Of a stretch of 64,000 nt of DNA, positions 18,326 to 26,492 are shown piece by piece. Position numbers and translations under genes: made by a program. The DNA comes from CANIGN01 sp041391385 (GTDB lineage Bacteria > Bdellovibrionota > UBA2428). The stretch covers positions 1 to 64,000 of the forward strand of contig JAWKOD010000005.1 of the NCBI GenBank assembly GCA_041391385.1, given 5' to 3'. The notes beneath the pieces are model-generated. The model was not told where the DNA came from, searched no databases, and saw only the letters and a list, made by a program, of their open reading frames with translations. The stretch's first letter is position 1; each line of letters begins with the position of its first letter.

Positions 18326-20359
18326 TCAAATCTTTTCATTCAATTTTAACATTTCAATTGCTTTCATCAATTCAGAAACTGGAGAATTGGAGGTTTTGAG
18401 CTGAGTCCGAATTTGTTTTTTAATGGATTGATGAAGCTCAACTTTTTGACGCTTTAATTTTTCAATACTTTTTGTGTCTCGGTCACTTTCCTGACTAGTT
18501 GGAATTCCATACCCCGAACCGCCTTGAGTTTTTTTAAGTTGCCTTTGAACTTCCAAAAAACTCACCAAGTTTTTTGTAACCTCGTCGACTAATTCTTCAT
18601 TTTCTTGCAACTTATTTTTCACTTCCATCATTCGGAACTGGATGTGCCTATCTATTACAGAAGACATTGAAAGATGTATCGCTGCTAGAACTAAAAACTG
18701 ATCGCCACGCTGTAAACTCTTCCATTGTCCTTTAAGCTTTTCCAAGATATCGCTTAACTCTTCAATCGCAATTGATCCTTTTTTTTCACGAGCTAAATTC
18801 AGAAGCTTAACCCAAGTCTCGGGAAGAGAATAAATATCAGGTAAATCGAACTTCTTTTCTCTCACCATTTTCGCCATCAATTTAGCAGTAGCCTCTATGC
18901 GTATGTTTCTAGGACCGAATGTAAAATCATCGTCTGTTTCATTTGGGAAGTTACGAAGTGCAGATTGAATATGTGATTCCCAAGGCAGATAAAGTGCATT
19001 TTCCTCTACATCCTTTAATAAAAGTTTTGGTGTATCGATAAACGCATTTCTACGAAGTTCAGGAACATATTGAGCTAGAATGTAGCGCGAAAAATCAGAA
19101 CAGTTACTACTTCTCAGGAAATAGTGTCCTACAGGATCCCAATTCAATTCGACAGATCGTATAAATAAGGCAACAGTTTGCCTACGTTCGAGCTGCAATG
19201 GAAGCGAAACTAGATAGCGGCCTCCATTAAACCGCTCTTTTTTATATTCCTCAAAATTCACAGCTACAAATCCTATCGGATATTTACCTGTAATCGCCTT
19301 CAACATGGAAACATTAACGTTCCCATCTTGTTTGACATCTCCCCAGGGGTTGATCACCAGATCATTCGAATGATCTTTACGACACTCTTTCATTTTGTAA
19401 GCTAATGTTTTGTTTCTCAACTCTGGTTTACAAAACACAAATCTGATAGAGGCATGCCCACGACCTTCCAAATCCTTCGAGTACGGAAAGTTACTATCTT
19501 GTGAAAATAAATAATCAACTCCAACAAGATCTCTGGTATCAAAATCAAACCTTTGATCTTCCATTAGAACAGGAAACTTTGTTCTGGAATGCCTGTAAGG
19601 TGTCATTTTGAATTGATCCCTAAAGAAAGAATCAAGAGTTGGACGTCTTAAAGGATAAAATGAATCCAGAAAAAAATATTCGAAATTCACAGCGAAAGCC
19701 TCTTCAGGGCTCGTGTATTCGTAGTAATCGGGAGAACGAAGAGAAGCGTGAAACTCCCCTTTTGGAGCCTTGTTTTGAAAAACATTTAGAAAAAATCTTT
19801 GAAAAGTAGAAAGCGATGAAATTTTCACGACTCCTTGGTCTTCAAGAAAGTGAGCAAATTCGTGCAAAAAAGTTGCCTTCGCGGTTTGTTTATAACTTCC
19901 ATGCCTACAATGAAATTTCTTATCTAAAATCTGTCCAGACAAATATTGCTCAAAATCAGGATGTAGATAAATGACGTTTCCAAATTTACTATAATACCCC
20001 AAAGCTTGAGCACGAGGCTCAATAGTATCCTCGCGTACATCGAGTCGAGTGCATTCCAAATTCAAATTCCCATGAAATTTTGACTTACTCGAGTCGAACC
20101 TCACTTTGATACGTGAGGGAAGTTTTGAATGATTTAGAATACTAGAAGGCAAAAGGTCTAAAGTTTGCTGTAGGATAAATCTAACTTTAGAATTTTGAGT
20201 TTCTACTAAAATTTGCTGTGAAGAATCTGCATTCGACAAACTCGAATTCAAAAATGTCAGCACCAAAATCCACTGCCATTTCCATCGATCTCCAACAAAA
20301 AACCGTACCAACAAGTTCCCAGCCTGAACAATATTTTCGAGCCAACCACGACTAAACAT
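18326..20359 (-). CDS. Secreted putative zinc metallopeptidase with DUF4105-like region
   Basis: A 677-residue protein. After an N-terminal hydrophobic export signal (WQWILVLTFLNSSLSNA) comes a zinc motif HEFAH at residues 166-170, with a candidate third ligand in SPEEAFAVNFEYFF (about 217-230), as in gluzincins. A second region has YFLRSSNCSDFSRYIL, resembling the NCS motif of DUF4105 envelope proteins. The C-terminal ~120 residues are Lys/Glu-rich and probably coiled coil. A periplasmic or outer-membrane role is inferred. Its 3' end abuts the IS5 remnant; the reading frame appears intact. Confidence 0.75.
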   Translation of the reverse strand: MFSRGWLENIVQAGNLLVRFFVGDRWKWQWILVLTFLNSSLSNADSSQQILVETQNSKVRFILQQTLDLLPSSILNHSKLPSRIKVRFDSSKSKFHGNLNLECTRLDVREDTIEPRAQALGYYSKFGNVIYLHPDFEQYLSGQILDKKFHCRHGSYKQTAKATFLHEFAHFLEDQGVVKISSLSTFQRFFLNVFQNKAPKGEFHASLRSPDYYEYTSPEEAFAVNFEYFFLDSFYPLRRPTLDSFFRDQFKMTPYRHSRTKFPVLMEDQRFDFDTRDLVGVDYLFSQDSNFPYSKDLEGRGHASIRFVFCKPELRNKTLAYKMKECRKDHSNDLVINPWGDVKQDGNVNVSMLKAITGKYPIGFVAVNFEEYKKERFNGGRYLVSLPLQLERRQTVALFIRSVELNWDPVGHYFLRSSNCSDFSRYILAQYVPELRRNAFIDTPKLLLKDVEENALYLPWESHIQSALRNFPNETDDDFTFGPRNIRIEATAKLMAKMVREKKFDLPDIYSLPETWVKLLNLAREKKGSIAIEELSDILEKLKGQWKSLQRGDQFLVLAAIHLSMSSVIDRHIQFRMMEVKNKLQENEELVDEVTKNLVSFLEVQRQLKKTQGGSGYGIPTSQESDRDTKSIEKLKRQKVELHQSIKKQIRTQLKTSNSPVSELMKAIEMLKLNEKI

Positions 20360-20573
20360 GGACCCAAAAATAACTCAAATGACTCGCCAGGTCAAGCGTT
20401 GTGGTGGAAACCATCTGACAACTTTGTCAACACTAACATATACTTACATAAAAACCTCTTCTATGTTGACGCACTGTGAAATAGGCGCTATAGAAAGCTC
20501 CTACGAATAGGCCAGCCCGTAGGTGTTAAAATGAAATTTTGGCCAATCAAAATTGAAAATAAGGAGAGAAATT

Positions 20574-20990
20574 ATGAGACAGTACTTAGGTATTTTATTA
20601 GCCCTAGCCTTTTTGGCCCAAAACGGGCATGCCAACAACCCCACTGACGAAGAGGTATTGAGCTACTCCCCAATTATTAGCTTGGAACTTACTGGAGAAA
20701 GTATTGAGTTTTCTTCATTTGCCACCACTGGAAATTGGCGCGTACAAGTTCAGCACGCTGAAAAGATCATTGAACAGTTGGTAGTCAATTTTGATACTGA
20801 AGATGATGCCTGCGCTAGCCAAGCTGATTCCTGCAGAGACTTAGTCGAGCTACAAAAAGCCATTACTAATGACCCAAATTTTTTCAAAGCAAACAAGATG
20901 AATCCTGAAAATGTTGGTGAAATGAGCCTTCCAGAATTCGCCATGTTTGTTTTGCGAATGAACAACGCCATTATGGCAAAGAGTTTATAA
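20574..20990 (+). CDS. Secreted protein of unknown function
   Basis: About 138 residues from the ATG at 20574, chosen because AAGGAG lies 7 bases upstream and a signal peptide follows at once (MRQYLGILLALAFLAQNGHA). The mature part is acidic and has two close Cys (DACASQADSC). No domain is recognised. It stands alone between the divergent peptidase gene and IS debris, so it is probably a native gene with its own promoter in the AT-rich 20360-20560 gap. Confidence 0.65.
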   Translation: MRQYLGILLALAFLAQNGHANNPTDEEVLSYSPIISLELTGESIEFSSFATTGNWRVQVQHAEKIIEQLVVNFDTEDDACASQADSCRDLVELQKAITNDPNFFKANKMNPENVGEMSLPEFAMFVLRMNNAIMAKSL

Positions 20991-21054
20991 TCAAAGCTTA
21001 AGTGTAGAAGTCACGATAAAATCTGACACTTTCGTTTTGAATACGTGGAAGTGG

Positions 21055-21290
21055 TTGAGTTGCCCCCCTTATTTAAGAAGAAACAAGCAGAGGGAGAAAT
21101 TCCCAAAGGGGTAACTCAATCATGACCTTAAACAAGCAAAGAATCATATAAAATAAAGTTGGCCTTTTGAATTTGGCAGAAGAGCTTGGAAATGTTTACT
21201 AAGCCTGCCGGAGGATATTCAAGAGATACTTTTTATGCCTGTCTTCAAGTATGAAAAAGTTCGATGTAGCCAGAATGTAGCCAACCACAG
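21055..21290 (+). mobile_element. Remnant of an IS481-family insertion sequence
   Basis: From an ATG at 21122 the frames read MTLNKQRII, stop, NKVGLLNLAEELGNV, stop, then GYSRDTFY in another frame. This is the N-terminal helix-turn-helix of IS481-type transposases (LAEELGNVSKACR..GYSRDTFYR). Upstream, TGAGTTGCCCCCCTT (about 21057) and AAGGGGTAACTCA (about 21105) form an inverted repeat. The catalytic region is gone. From 21290 to 21499 I see only short hairpins, including the palindrome TGCCCCGTGGGGCA. Confidence 0.5.
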
Positions 21291-21499
21291 TGACTATGTG
21301 AAATCTGGAGAAATCTCGGCTCTTCGAGAGCTTCTCCTCTACCGTTATTTATCTGTTTGGGTTCTTTAGTTTTATTTTTTTTGCTGAAATTTTATTTCCG
21401 AAAAATGGTCGGGATTGTGCCCCGTGGGGCAACTTCCTGAAATTCTTCTCTACTAGCAAACTACCAGTAGCAACGCGCAGTGATTGAGGGTTTTGGTTA

Positions 21500-21754
21500 C
21501 TAAATCGCCTTTTTAAAAGACTCTAAAGACTTCTGAATGACCTTAGCATCGACTAAATCTCCACTGACAAAACGATGAAGAATACTGCCGATGAGTGTTT
21601 GGTATGGCACCCCTAAGCGTTCGGCCTCGGTTTTAAGATCGGCCAGATCAACCCCGTCGATTCTCAAACTGACAGGCACTTTGGCCGCTTCGGGATCGAC
21701 CTTTACTTTGCCAGGTCGCTTTTTTAGTTTTTTAAGATCATATTCCTTCTTCAT
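21500..21754 (-). CDS. BrnA-like/ribbon-helix-helix antitoxin
   Basis: An 84-residue basic protein. VPVSLRIDGVDLADLKTEAE resembles a ribbon-helix-helix DNA-binding strand and helix, followed by LGVPYQTLIGSILHRF. Small RHH proteins of this sort are the antitoxins of BrnT toxins and also repress the operon. It overlaps the 3' end of the BrnT-like gene by 17 bp, the usual toxin-first order of brnTA. Functional pairing is inferred from this layout. Confidence 0.75.
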   Translation of the reverse strand: MKKEYDLKKLKKRPGKVKVDPEAAKVPVSLRIDGVDLADLKTEAERLGVPYQTLIGSILHRFVSGDLVDAKVIQKSLESFKKAI

Positions 21755-22097
21755 AATCTTTTCTCTCCTTCGGGGCTACAGGCCTTGCCGAAATGATTCG
21801 GATGAGCTGCTCGTCTTGCATTTCGCAAAACACCACCAGTAAAAGTTTCGGTCGATGACTACGCCCTATGCGAATGAAGCGATCCTCGTCTTGGCTGTTC
21901 CGAGAATCAAAAAACTCTACAGCCAGAGGGTCGGTCCAAACAGTTTGAGCCTCATCGAACCACACCGAGTGTTTTTTAAAATTGGCTCGGTTCTTCTTGG
22001 GGTCCCAGCTAAAGCGTAGGCGACTATCTTTATTATATGACACTGTATATACATTGTCAATATTGGATTTTGGAGGCTTCTTTCCACCTTTTTTCAT
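21738..22097 (-). CDS. brnT: BrnT-like RNase toxin
   Basis: A 119-residue protein. From about residue 29 it reads FSWDPKKNRANFKKHSVWFD and EAQTVWTDPLAVEFFD, then DEDRFIRIGRS and IRIISARPVAPKERKDYEE, which is the BrnT fold (RelE-like ribonuclease; the usual pattern is WD..K...N..KHGV.F, R.I.AR.A...ER..YE). It would cut mRNA under stress unless bound by its antitoxin. AAGGAG precedes the ATG. Its first ~40 bp overlap the end of an integrase fragment, so it travelled with the mobile element. Either start could be shortened; the core is intact. Confidence 0.85.
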   Translation of the reverse strand: MKKGGKKPPKSNIDNVYTVSYNKDSRLRFSWDPKKNRANFKKHSVWFDEAQTVWTDPLAVEFFDSRNSQDEDRFIRIGRSHRPKLLLVVFCEMQDEQLIRIISARPVAPKERKDYEEGI

Positions 22098-22257
22098 TCC
22101 CTGATACTCCTTCGAGAAGCAAAGTCGGCCACTTCAGCCAGCCTTTCGGAGGGAAGCGAGTAACTAAGCTTATCGGTGGCCCCTGCCAGATCTGTTCCAA
22201 CAACCCTAAGGTAAGTGTTGGTCGTTTTGAGCTGGCTGTGGCCCACGATGCTCATCT
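22057..22257 (-). pseudogene. C-terminal fragment of a tyrosine integrase
   Basis: Minus strand: MSIVGHSQLKTTNTYLRVVG followed by ATDKLSYSLP. This contains the catalytic His (GHS) and nucleophile Tyr (TYLRV) of tyrosine recombinases; the frame ends at 22057. At 22257 it meets sequence copied from rpoN plus IS91 remnant C, so the upstream part is missing. It may be the missing C-terminal half of the integrase fragment at 13394-13945, though the two are in permuted order. Confidence 0.78.
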
Positions 22258-22928
22258 TAGCTCAAAAATTCCGTGCGGAGTATGGGCATATTTATTGGTC
22301 GTCACCCGCTCTTGAATTCTTAGAAAAGTTAGCAGCTCTTATTCCCCCGCCTCGGATCCATTTAACCAGGTTTCACGGAATTCTCGCTCCGCACTCCAAG
22401 TACAGAAAGTTCGTTGTGCCGCAAATTGTGGAAGAAAACAACTCGGACACCGAAAAATCCCTCGAAGTCGAGCAATCTGATGCGAATATTGGTGCTAATA
22501 GGAAACGCATCTCTTGGGCTAAGCTCTCTCGCGTCTTCGCCCTCGACGCGACAAATTGCCGTATGGCGGACAAATACGACCATTTCGGCCGTCATCAAGC
22601 AAGATGTTGTGGTAAAAATACTCACCCACCTCGGCCTCCCCTGCTCGCTCCGCCAATATCTGAAAGCAAATTCCAAAGACAAGGAGATTTCTGGGATCAA
22701 ACTCCACATTACGACGACTCCCAAATCATCTGAACCCCTCTCCAGGCCCAGCTCCTTTGCCTAAAACCCTACCTATCCAGCCACACCCACACCATTCACT
22801 TCTACCATCAGCTGCTTGCCTATATAAAGCCCAAGTCCCCAGTGACCAAAGAACAATTCTCCAACTCTACGTCAGCAGGCTGCCCTCAAAATGCCGACTC
22901 CAAACCCCCTTTTGTTCTCCCTATCCTC
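22257..22928 (+). mobile_element. IS91-family remnant C carrying 52 bp of rpoN
   Basis: From about 22309 it matches remnants A and B (LEFLEKLAALIPPPR onward) but with more indels and substitutions, so its transposase frame is broken in several places. The first ~52 bp are identical to the rpoN sequence just left of remnant B (17349-17400). The right end, CTATCCTC at 22921-22928, corresponds to that of A and B. Confidence 0.88.
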
Positions 22929-23593
22929 ATCCTCAGCCTCTATCCTTATCCTTTTGAAGCTGTGGCGAGCGAAAGACAGGGATTTCGACTTCGCCGCCAC
23001 AGGCTGCTGGTTTCTTTAAGGTGCTGCCTCGTGGCAGTCATATTCCGGCATCTCATATCGACTAATGGCCGATGCTGTTGTGCCAACCCTACGAGCGACT
23101 TCCGCTTGGAGTAAGGCCTGCTTTCCAATCGAAGTTCGTGAGCCGCTCACCGATAGACAGTTTTTCAACTTCTTTTCTCAAAGACTTGCAGAAATGATTT
23201 CTTGGAAAGTTTTTTCTCAATCCAAGCTTTGCTATAGCTCGCTTTTTTCATGTCTTGCCTTCCTTTCAAATTCCTTCTTTAAATTTTCCAGCCCTTTCAA
23301 TTTCATCTTTGGGTGTTTTGGGCTGTTTCTTCTTTCAAACTTAGTAGGTCAATATCACGCGTTTACCAACAAAAAGAAAAAACACTCTAGAACTCGGACA
23401 CTTTCATTTGTCTTGAACTCAAAAAATACTGTCCTTCCCTTCAAAGATTGCGCTTAAACTTTTGCTCGACCAAATCTTTCTGTATCAGCCATACGTTTGA
23501 AAGAAATTACCGCCACATTGGAACTTGCTCTTTCTCAGATAAGGACTCCAAAACTTCAAGGCCAAGGGCCCTCCTTGATCTGAGATAAACGCC
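22929..23593. other. Non-coding or degenerate stretch in the mobile region
   Basis: Several short frames exist on both strands, but none has a convincing start, ribosome binding site or domain. A hairpin with arms near CTGTGGCGAGCGAA and TTCGCCGCCACAG lies at about 22960-23005. Minus-strand patches such as LRKEVEKLSIGERLTNFDW look like worn coding sequence. I cannot assign a gene. Confidence 0.4.
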
Positions 23594-23935
23594 TCAATCG
23601 CGAACATTACCTCGAGCAACAAGTTCTGTTGGTGCACTCATTCTGTCTATTAGCATATATGCTAACACTCCTTTTTTCAAAGTCCAAAAAATGCTTAGGA
23701 TCGTAAAACAGGCCCAAGGGTCAAGCCGTGGGGCTGACCCGCAGGAGCTATCTAAATTTCTTTGCTTCCTCAGGAAAATTGAAATTGGCTTCCAATCCAT
23801 TTCAAACCTTTCAGGTGGTGCCTTTTCAATCTTGTTTAAACAGGTTTTAGATCTGCAACTCAAAACCTCCGTCAAGGACATACCCAATGTATAAAGTGCA
23901 TAAGCTAAAAACAATTTTCCAAGTATCGCATCCAT
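23594..23935 (-). CDS. Small putative membrane protein
   Basis: A 113-residue frame from an ATG at 23935 preceded by AAGG. It has two hydrophobic stretches (LGKLFLAYALYTLGMSL near the N-terminus and WACFTILSIFWTL near the C-terminus). It lies next to a frameshifted HTH gene in a decaying region, and composition alone cannot prove that it is expressed. No family recognised. Confidence 0.35.
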   Translation of the reverse strand: MDAILGKLFLAYALYTLGMSLTEVLSCRSKTCLNKIEKAPPERFEMDWKPISIFLRKQRNLDSSCGSAPRLDPWACFTILSIFWTLKKGVLAYMLIDRMSAPTELVARGNVRD

Positions 23936-24091
23936 ATCGAACCTTCATTTTTGAGCAGACGGAGATTCATTTTTATACTGGTAGTTCCCCAGTCCAAAAT
24001 GACTCGCCAGTCGCTCAATTGTCCATTTATCGACCCATCGTAGTTTTGCCAGCTCGGTGAGATCGACTTTGTCTTTTCGCCAGACTACCAC
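23905..24091 (-). pseudogene. Frameshifted small helix-turn-helix protein
   Basis: The minus strand reads DLTELAKLRWVDKWTIERLA then SHFGLG, an HTH of the resolvase/GcrA type. It then continues in the +1 frame as TTSIKMNLRLLKNEG. Removing one G from the GGGG run between them joins the frames, so this is a single-base homopolymer frameshift. The start is uncertain, with a GTG at 24091 possible. Likely a small regulator or recombination protein. Confidence 0.5.
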
Positions 24092-24143
24092 TCTCCCTAT
24101 GGAGACGGTTAATGCCTGTGGTTCGACTAGATTAGGACCGCCT

Positions 24144-24357
24144 CCACCACTTAGATAATACAAAGCATTAGCGAACGAAGTGAGTCTAATGCCTTATAAG
24201 TGCTGAAAATACAGAGGAATCGAACCTAGAGCAACCCGCGTGAAGCGATGAAGGTTGCGAGTGGCTCAGTCGGTAGAGCAGAGGATTGAAAATCCTCGTG
24301 TCGGGGGTTCGATTCCCTCCCAGACCACCACTTAGATAATACAAAGCATTAGCGAAC
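24144..24357. repeat. 33-bp direct repeat flanking the damaged tRNA-Phe
   Basis: The same 33 bases, beginning CCACCACTTAGATAATACAA, occur at 24144-24176 and 24325-24357, 181 bp apart. The second copy starts inside the last bases of the tRNA. The sequence before the first copy is tRNA-T-arm-like (GGTTCGA... CCACCA). This layout is expected of att sites of tRNA-integrating elements or of a small tandem duplication. Confidence 0.85.
24255..24330 (+). tRNA. tRNA-Phe (GAA) lacking a matching 5' acceptor strand
   Basis: D arm (GCTCAGTCGGTAGAGC), anticodon arm (GGATTGAAAATCC, anticodon GAA), T arm with TTCGATT and the 3' CCAGACCACCA are all normal. The 5' acceptor strand should be GGTCTGG to pair with CCAGACC, but the seven bases at this position are TTGCGAG and pair at only two sites. 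The gene therefore looks like the 3' 69 bases of tRNA-Phe fused to foreign sequence, the expected structure at one end of an integrated element. Probably not functional. Confidence 0.7.
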
Positions 24358-24425
24358 AGAGTGATGTGTGGCTTTCTTGACCATTCCTCAAGCCCGAGAC
24401 ATGATAGTCGCCAAGGAGATTTTAT

Positions 24426-24992
24426 ATGAACTTTAAATCCGTACTTTTATGTTTAGCTTTAGGCGCTTGTGCTCACGGTAAAATGGGCGTTGTCGACCAA
24501 GATTTAAGCGCTGGAGCTATACCCGCTGGAGCAACTATTTCTATTGAACCAGTTTCTGCCGCAGATGCAAAATTCTCTGGCGACAAATCAGGAGTAGCTC
24601 AACGTGTGAACGATGAAAAAATAGAGATTAAAGATCGCTACAACCGCATGATTGCCGAACAGCTCAAGAAAAAAGGTTTTAACGCTCAAGCTACTTTAGT
24701 TCCTGCAAAGTCGGGCCTCGCACTTAAAGGAAAAGTCAGTAAATTTGAACACGGCTCCGCAGCGGCACGTATACTTGTAGGCATGGGGGCTGGATCTTCC
24801 GACCTTTATACCGATTTTGAATTGGTTGACGTGGATTCGCAAAAACGCCTTGCTAAGTTTGAAATCATTGCAACTTCAGGTGGCAGTGGCGGCATGCAAG
24901 CAGCTGGTAGTTATATGAGTGCACACCTTGAAAATGGATCTGAAAAGGTTGCAGAATATTTAACTCAAAAAAATAATCCTAACGCTAAATAA
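24426..24992 (+). CDS. DUF4410-like lipoprotein
   Basis: A 188-residue protein with a lipoprotein signal (MNFKSVLLCLALGACAHG, lipobox LGAC) and AAGGAG upstream of the ATG. The core has AEQLKKKGFNAQATLV, a GKVSKFEHGS strand and RILVGMGAGSSDLYTDFELVD, the pattern of DUF4410 envelope lipoproteins of unknown function. It is the first clearly native gene after the mobile region and ends at a strong hairpin. Confidence 0.75.
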   Translation: MNFKSVLLCLALGACAHGKMGVVDQDLSAGAIPAGATISIEPVSAADAKFSGDKSGVAQRVNDEKIEIKDRYNRMIAEQLKKKGFNAQATLVPAKSGLALKGKVSKFEHGSAAARILVGMGAGSSDLYTDFELVDVDSQKRLAKFEIIATSGGSGGMQAAGSYMSAHLENGSEKVAEYLTQKNNPNAK

Positions 24993-25005
24993 CCCAAAGC
25001 ATAGC

Positions 25006-25034
25006 TCGGGGCTTAATTTAGAATTAAGCCCCGA
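25006..25034. terminator. Strong hairpin after the DUF4410 lipoprotein gene
   Basis: Perfect 13-bp arms TCGGGGCTTAATT and AATTAAGCCCCGA with a 3-base loop. There is no clean T-run after it, so it may need help or serve as a bidirectional block between the lipoprotein gene and the ATP-grasp operon. Confidence 0.6.
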
Positions 25035-25147
25035 TAGCTCATTTAGTTCAATTTTAAGAACTTTTTGAGCAAGTCCTGATTTCGGAACTCTTCCTAAAAA
25101 GTCTTCTTTTTAAAACCCCTTATATCAGCCAAGAGCTCCTCAGATTT

Positions 25148-25162
25148 TGGCACGAACCTTGT
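25148..25162 (+). promoter_or_regulatory. Sigma-54-type -24/-12 promoter for the ATP-grasp operon
   Basis: TGGCACGAACCTTGT fits the sigma-54 consensus TGGCAC(G)-N4-TTGC with one mismatch and correct GG-to-TG spacing. The expected transcript start near 25173 is only about 6 bases before the first ATG (25179), which has no Shine-Dalgarno sequence, so translation would be leaderless or begin further in. No activator gene is nearby. Confidence 0.45.
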
Positions 25163-25178
25163 ATACACATTCACTAAG

Positions 25179-26492
25179 ATGAAACAAAGCTGTGTTGCAA
25201 TACTCGGGGCGTATACTGAATTCTCAGAACTCTATGTTCGACATCTCTGTAGTGAGGGTCATCATGTGGCACTCCTCGATCTTGATCCCAAAAAAGCCCA
25301 GCAACTAAAAGACTATGCTCAAAAAAACCCCAAGCACTTTACCAACCTTGACGTTTCCTTTCACACATTAGACGAAGCGAATATTTTTGATTCACTTATC
25401 GCCAAATTCGCAGAAATTAAGGCCTCCTATAACTTAGCTGGGCTTTTAAACATTAAAGAAAAACTAGTCATTGAAGGAGCAAAAGCAGCAGAAGTGCTTG
25501 GACTACCTGGCACTGGAATAAAAGCGGCGACTGTCTCTCGAAACAAGTACCTACAGAGGGCTCTATTCGCAGACAGCTCCTTCGCACCACAATCAAAAAT
25601 TTTCCAACTCTCAGACGCTCTCCAAAACCTGCCAGAACGTGGGGTCTTAAAGCCTATTAATGAACATGGGTCAGTGGGAGTTGTCCTCTGGAGAAGCTCA
25701 GAGCAAATTTCCTCCGTAAAGGAGGCCCTCAAGGACTTTTCACCTCAAGCCCTCTTTCTCCTTGAAGAGCTTATTGAAGGAAATGAATACTCACTTGAAG
25801 CTTGGATTAGCCAATCCAAAGTTGTCACTCATCATGTCACACGAAAGGGAACTCTTCCTGCAGAAAATATTGAATTTCCTGTCGAGAACTCACACGAAAT
25901 TTTTGCTGAAGATTCATTAGAAGAAAAAACCAAAGAACAACTCAGCGTAATTTTAAACAGAATCATTTCTCAAACTCATGTGCAAAACGCAATCCTACAT
26001 CTCGAATTCAAAGTATCAGCAAGTGGAGTAAAAATAATGGAATGGTGTGTACGAAATCCTGGCGACCGTATTATGGATCTTTATTACTACTCGCAAGCAT
26101 TTAATCCTTACGCGCTCTATGCTGATATTTGTACTGGAAAAACGAATTTCAAAGTCCAAAAACACCAAAAAAGAACTAAGCAGATATATTTTTCAGCACG
26201 TGAAAGCTTAAACTCTTTAGATCCCACACACCCTCTTTGCTACTGGCCCACACATTCAAAATACATTGGTTTTGTAAGAGGCAAAAACGGAGAAACCCTA
26301 TCTGCAGAAGAGATAGTTGTTCATGAACTTGGCGTATTACTGAAAGAAGAAGATCTCACCAAAGCTCCCATCATTCGAGACTCTTTTTCTAGACATGCTT
26401 ATGTCATTTTAAGTTACCCACCCAAAACAGAACCTTCAAACGATGGAATACTTATTGAAAAAAGCATTAAAGGAATGAGCCTATGTTCTTAG
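25179..26492 (+). CDS. ATP-grasp ligase (first of two in the operon)
   Basis: A 437-residue cytoplasmic protein. The N-terminal Rossmann-like part (CVAILGAYTEFSELYVRHL) precedes an ATP-grasp core with VLKPINEHGSVGVVLW (phosphate loop), FLLEELIEGNEYSLEAW and the Mg-binding segment LHLEFKV...IMEWCVRNPG. Such enzymes join a carboxylate to an amine through an acyl-phosphate, as in dipeptide ligases. It is the first gene of a tightly overlapping five-gene operon with an MFS exporter, which suggests a secreted peptide or amide product. The substrate is unknown. Confidence 0.8.
   Translation: MKQSCVAILGAYTEFSELYVRHLCSEGHHVALLDLDPKKAQQLKDYAQKNPKHFTNLDVSFHTLDEANIFDSLIAKFAEIKASYNLAGLLNIKEKLVIEGAKAAEVLGLPGTGIKAATVSRNKYLQRALFADSSFAPQSKIFQLSDALQNLPERGVLKPINEHGSVGVVLWRSSEQISSVKEALKDFSPQALFLLEELIEGNEYSLEAWISQSKVVTHHVTRKGTLPAENIEFPVENSHEIFAEDSLEEKTKEQLSVILNRIISQTHVQNAILHLEFKVSASGVKIMEWCVRNPGDRIMDLYYYSQAFNPYALYADICTGKTNFKVQKHQKRTKQIYFSARESLNSLDPTHPLCYWPTHSKYIGFVRGKNGETLSAEEIVVHELGVLLKEEDLTKAPIIRDSFSRHAYVILSYPPKTEPSNDGILIEKSIKGMSLCS

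Noticed and set aside
23065..23457. 130-codon plus-strand frame in the mobile region
   Set aside because: No ribosome binding site, Phe/Ser-rich composition typical of antisense AT-rich DNA, and no domain.
23500..23800. Possible CRISPR-like spacing of short repeats in the AT-rich part
   Set aside because: No regular repeat-spacer unit could be found; the short matches are not evenly spaced. No CRISPR array exists anywhere in the window.
24185..24255. Second tRNA on the minus strand between the direct repeats
   Set aside because: A T-arm-like GGTTCGATTCC occurs, but no D arm, anticodon arm or CCA end can be folded around it.
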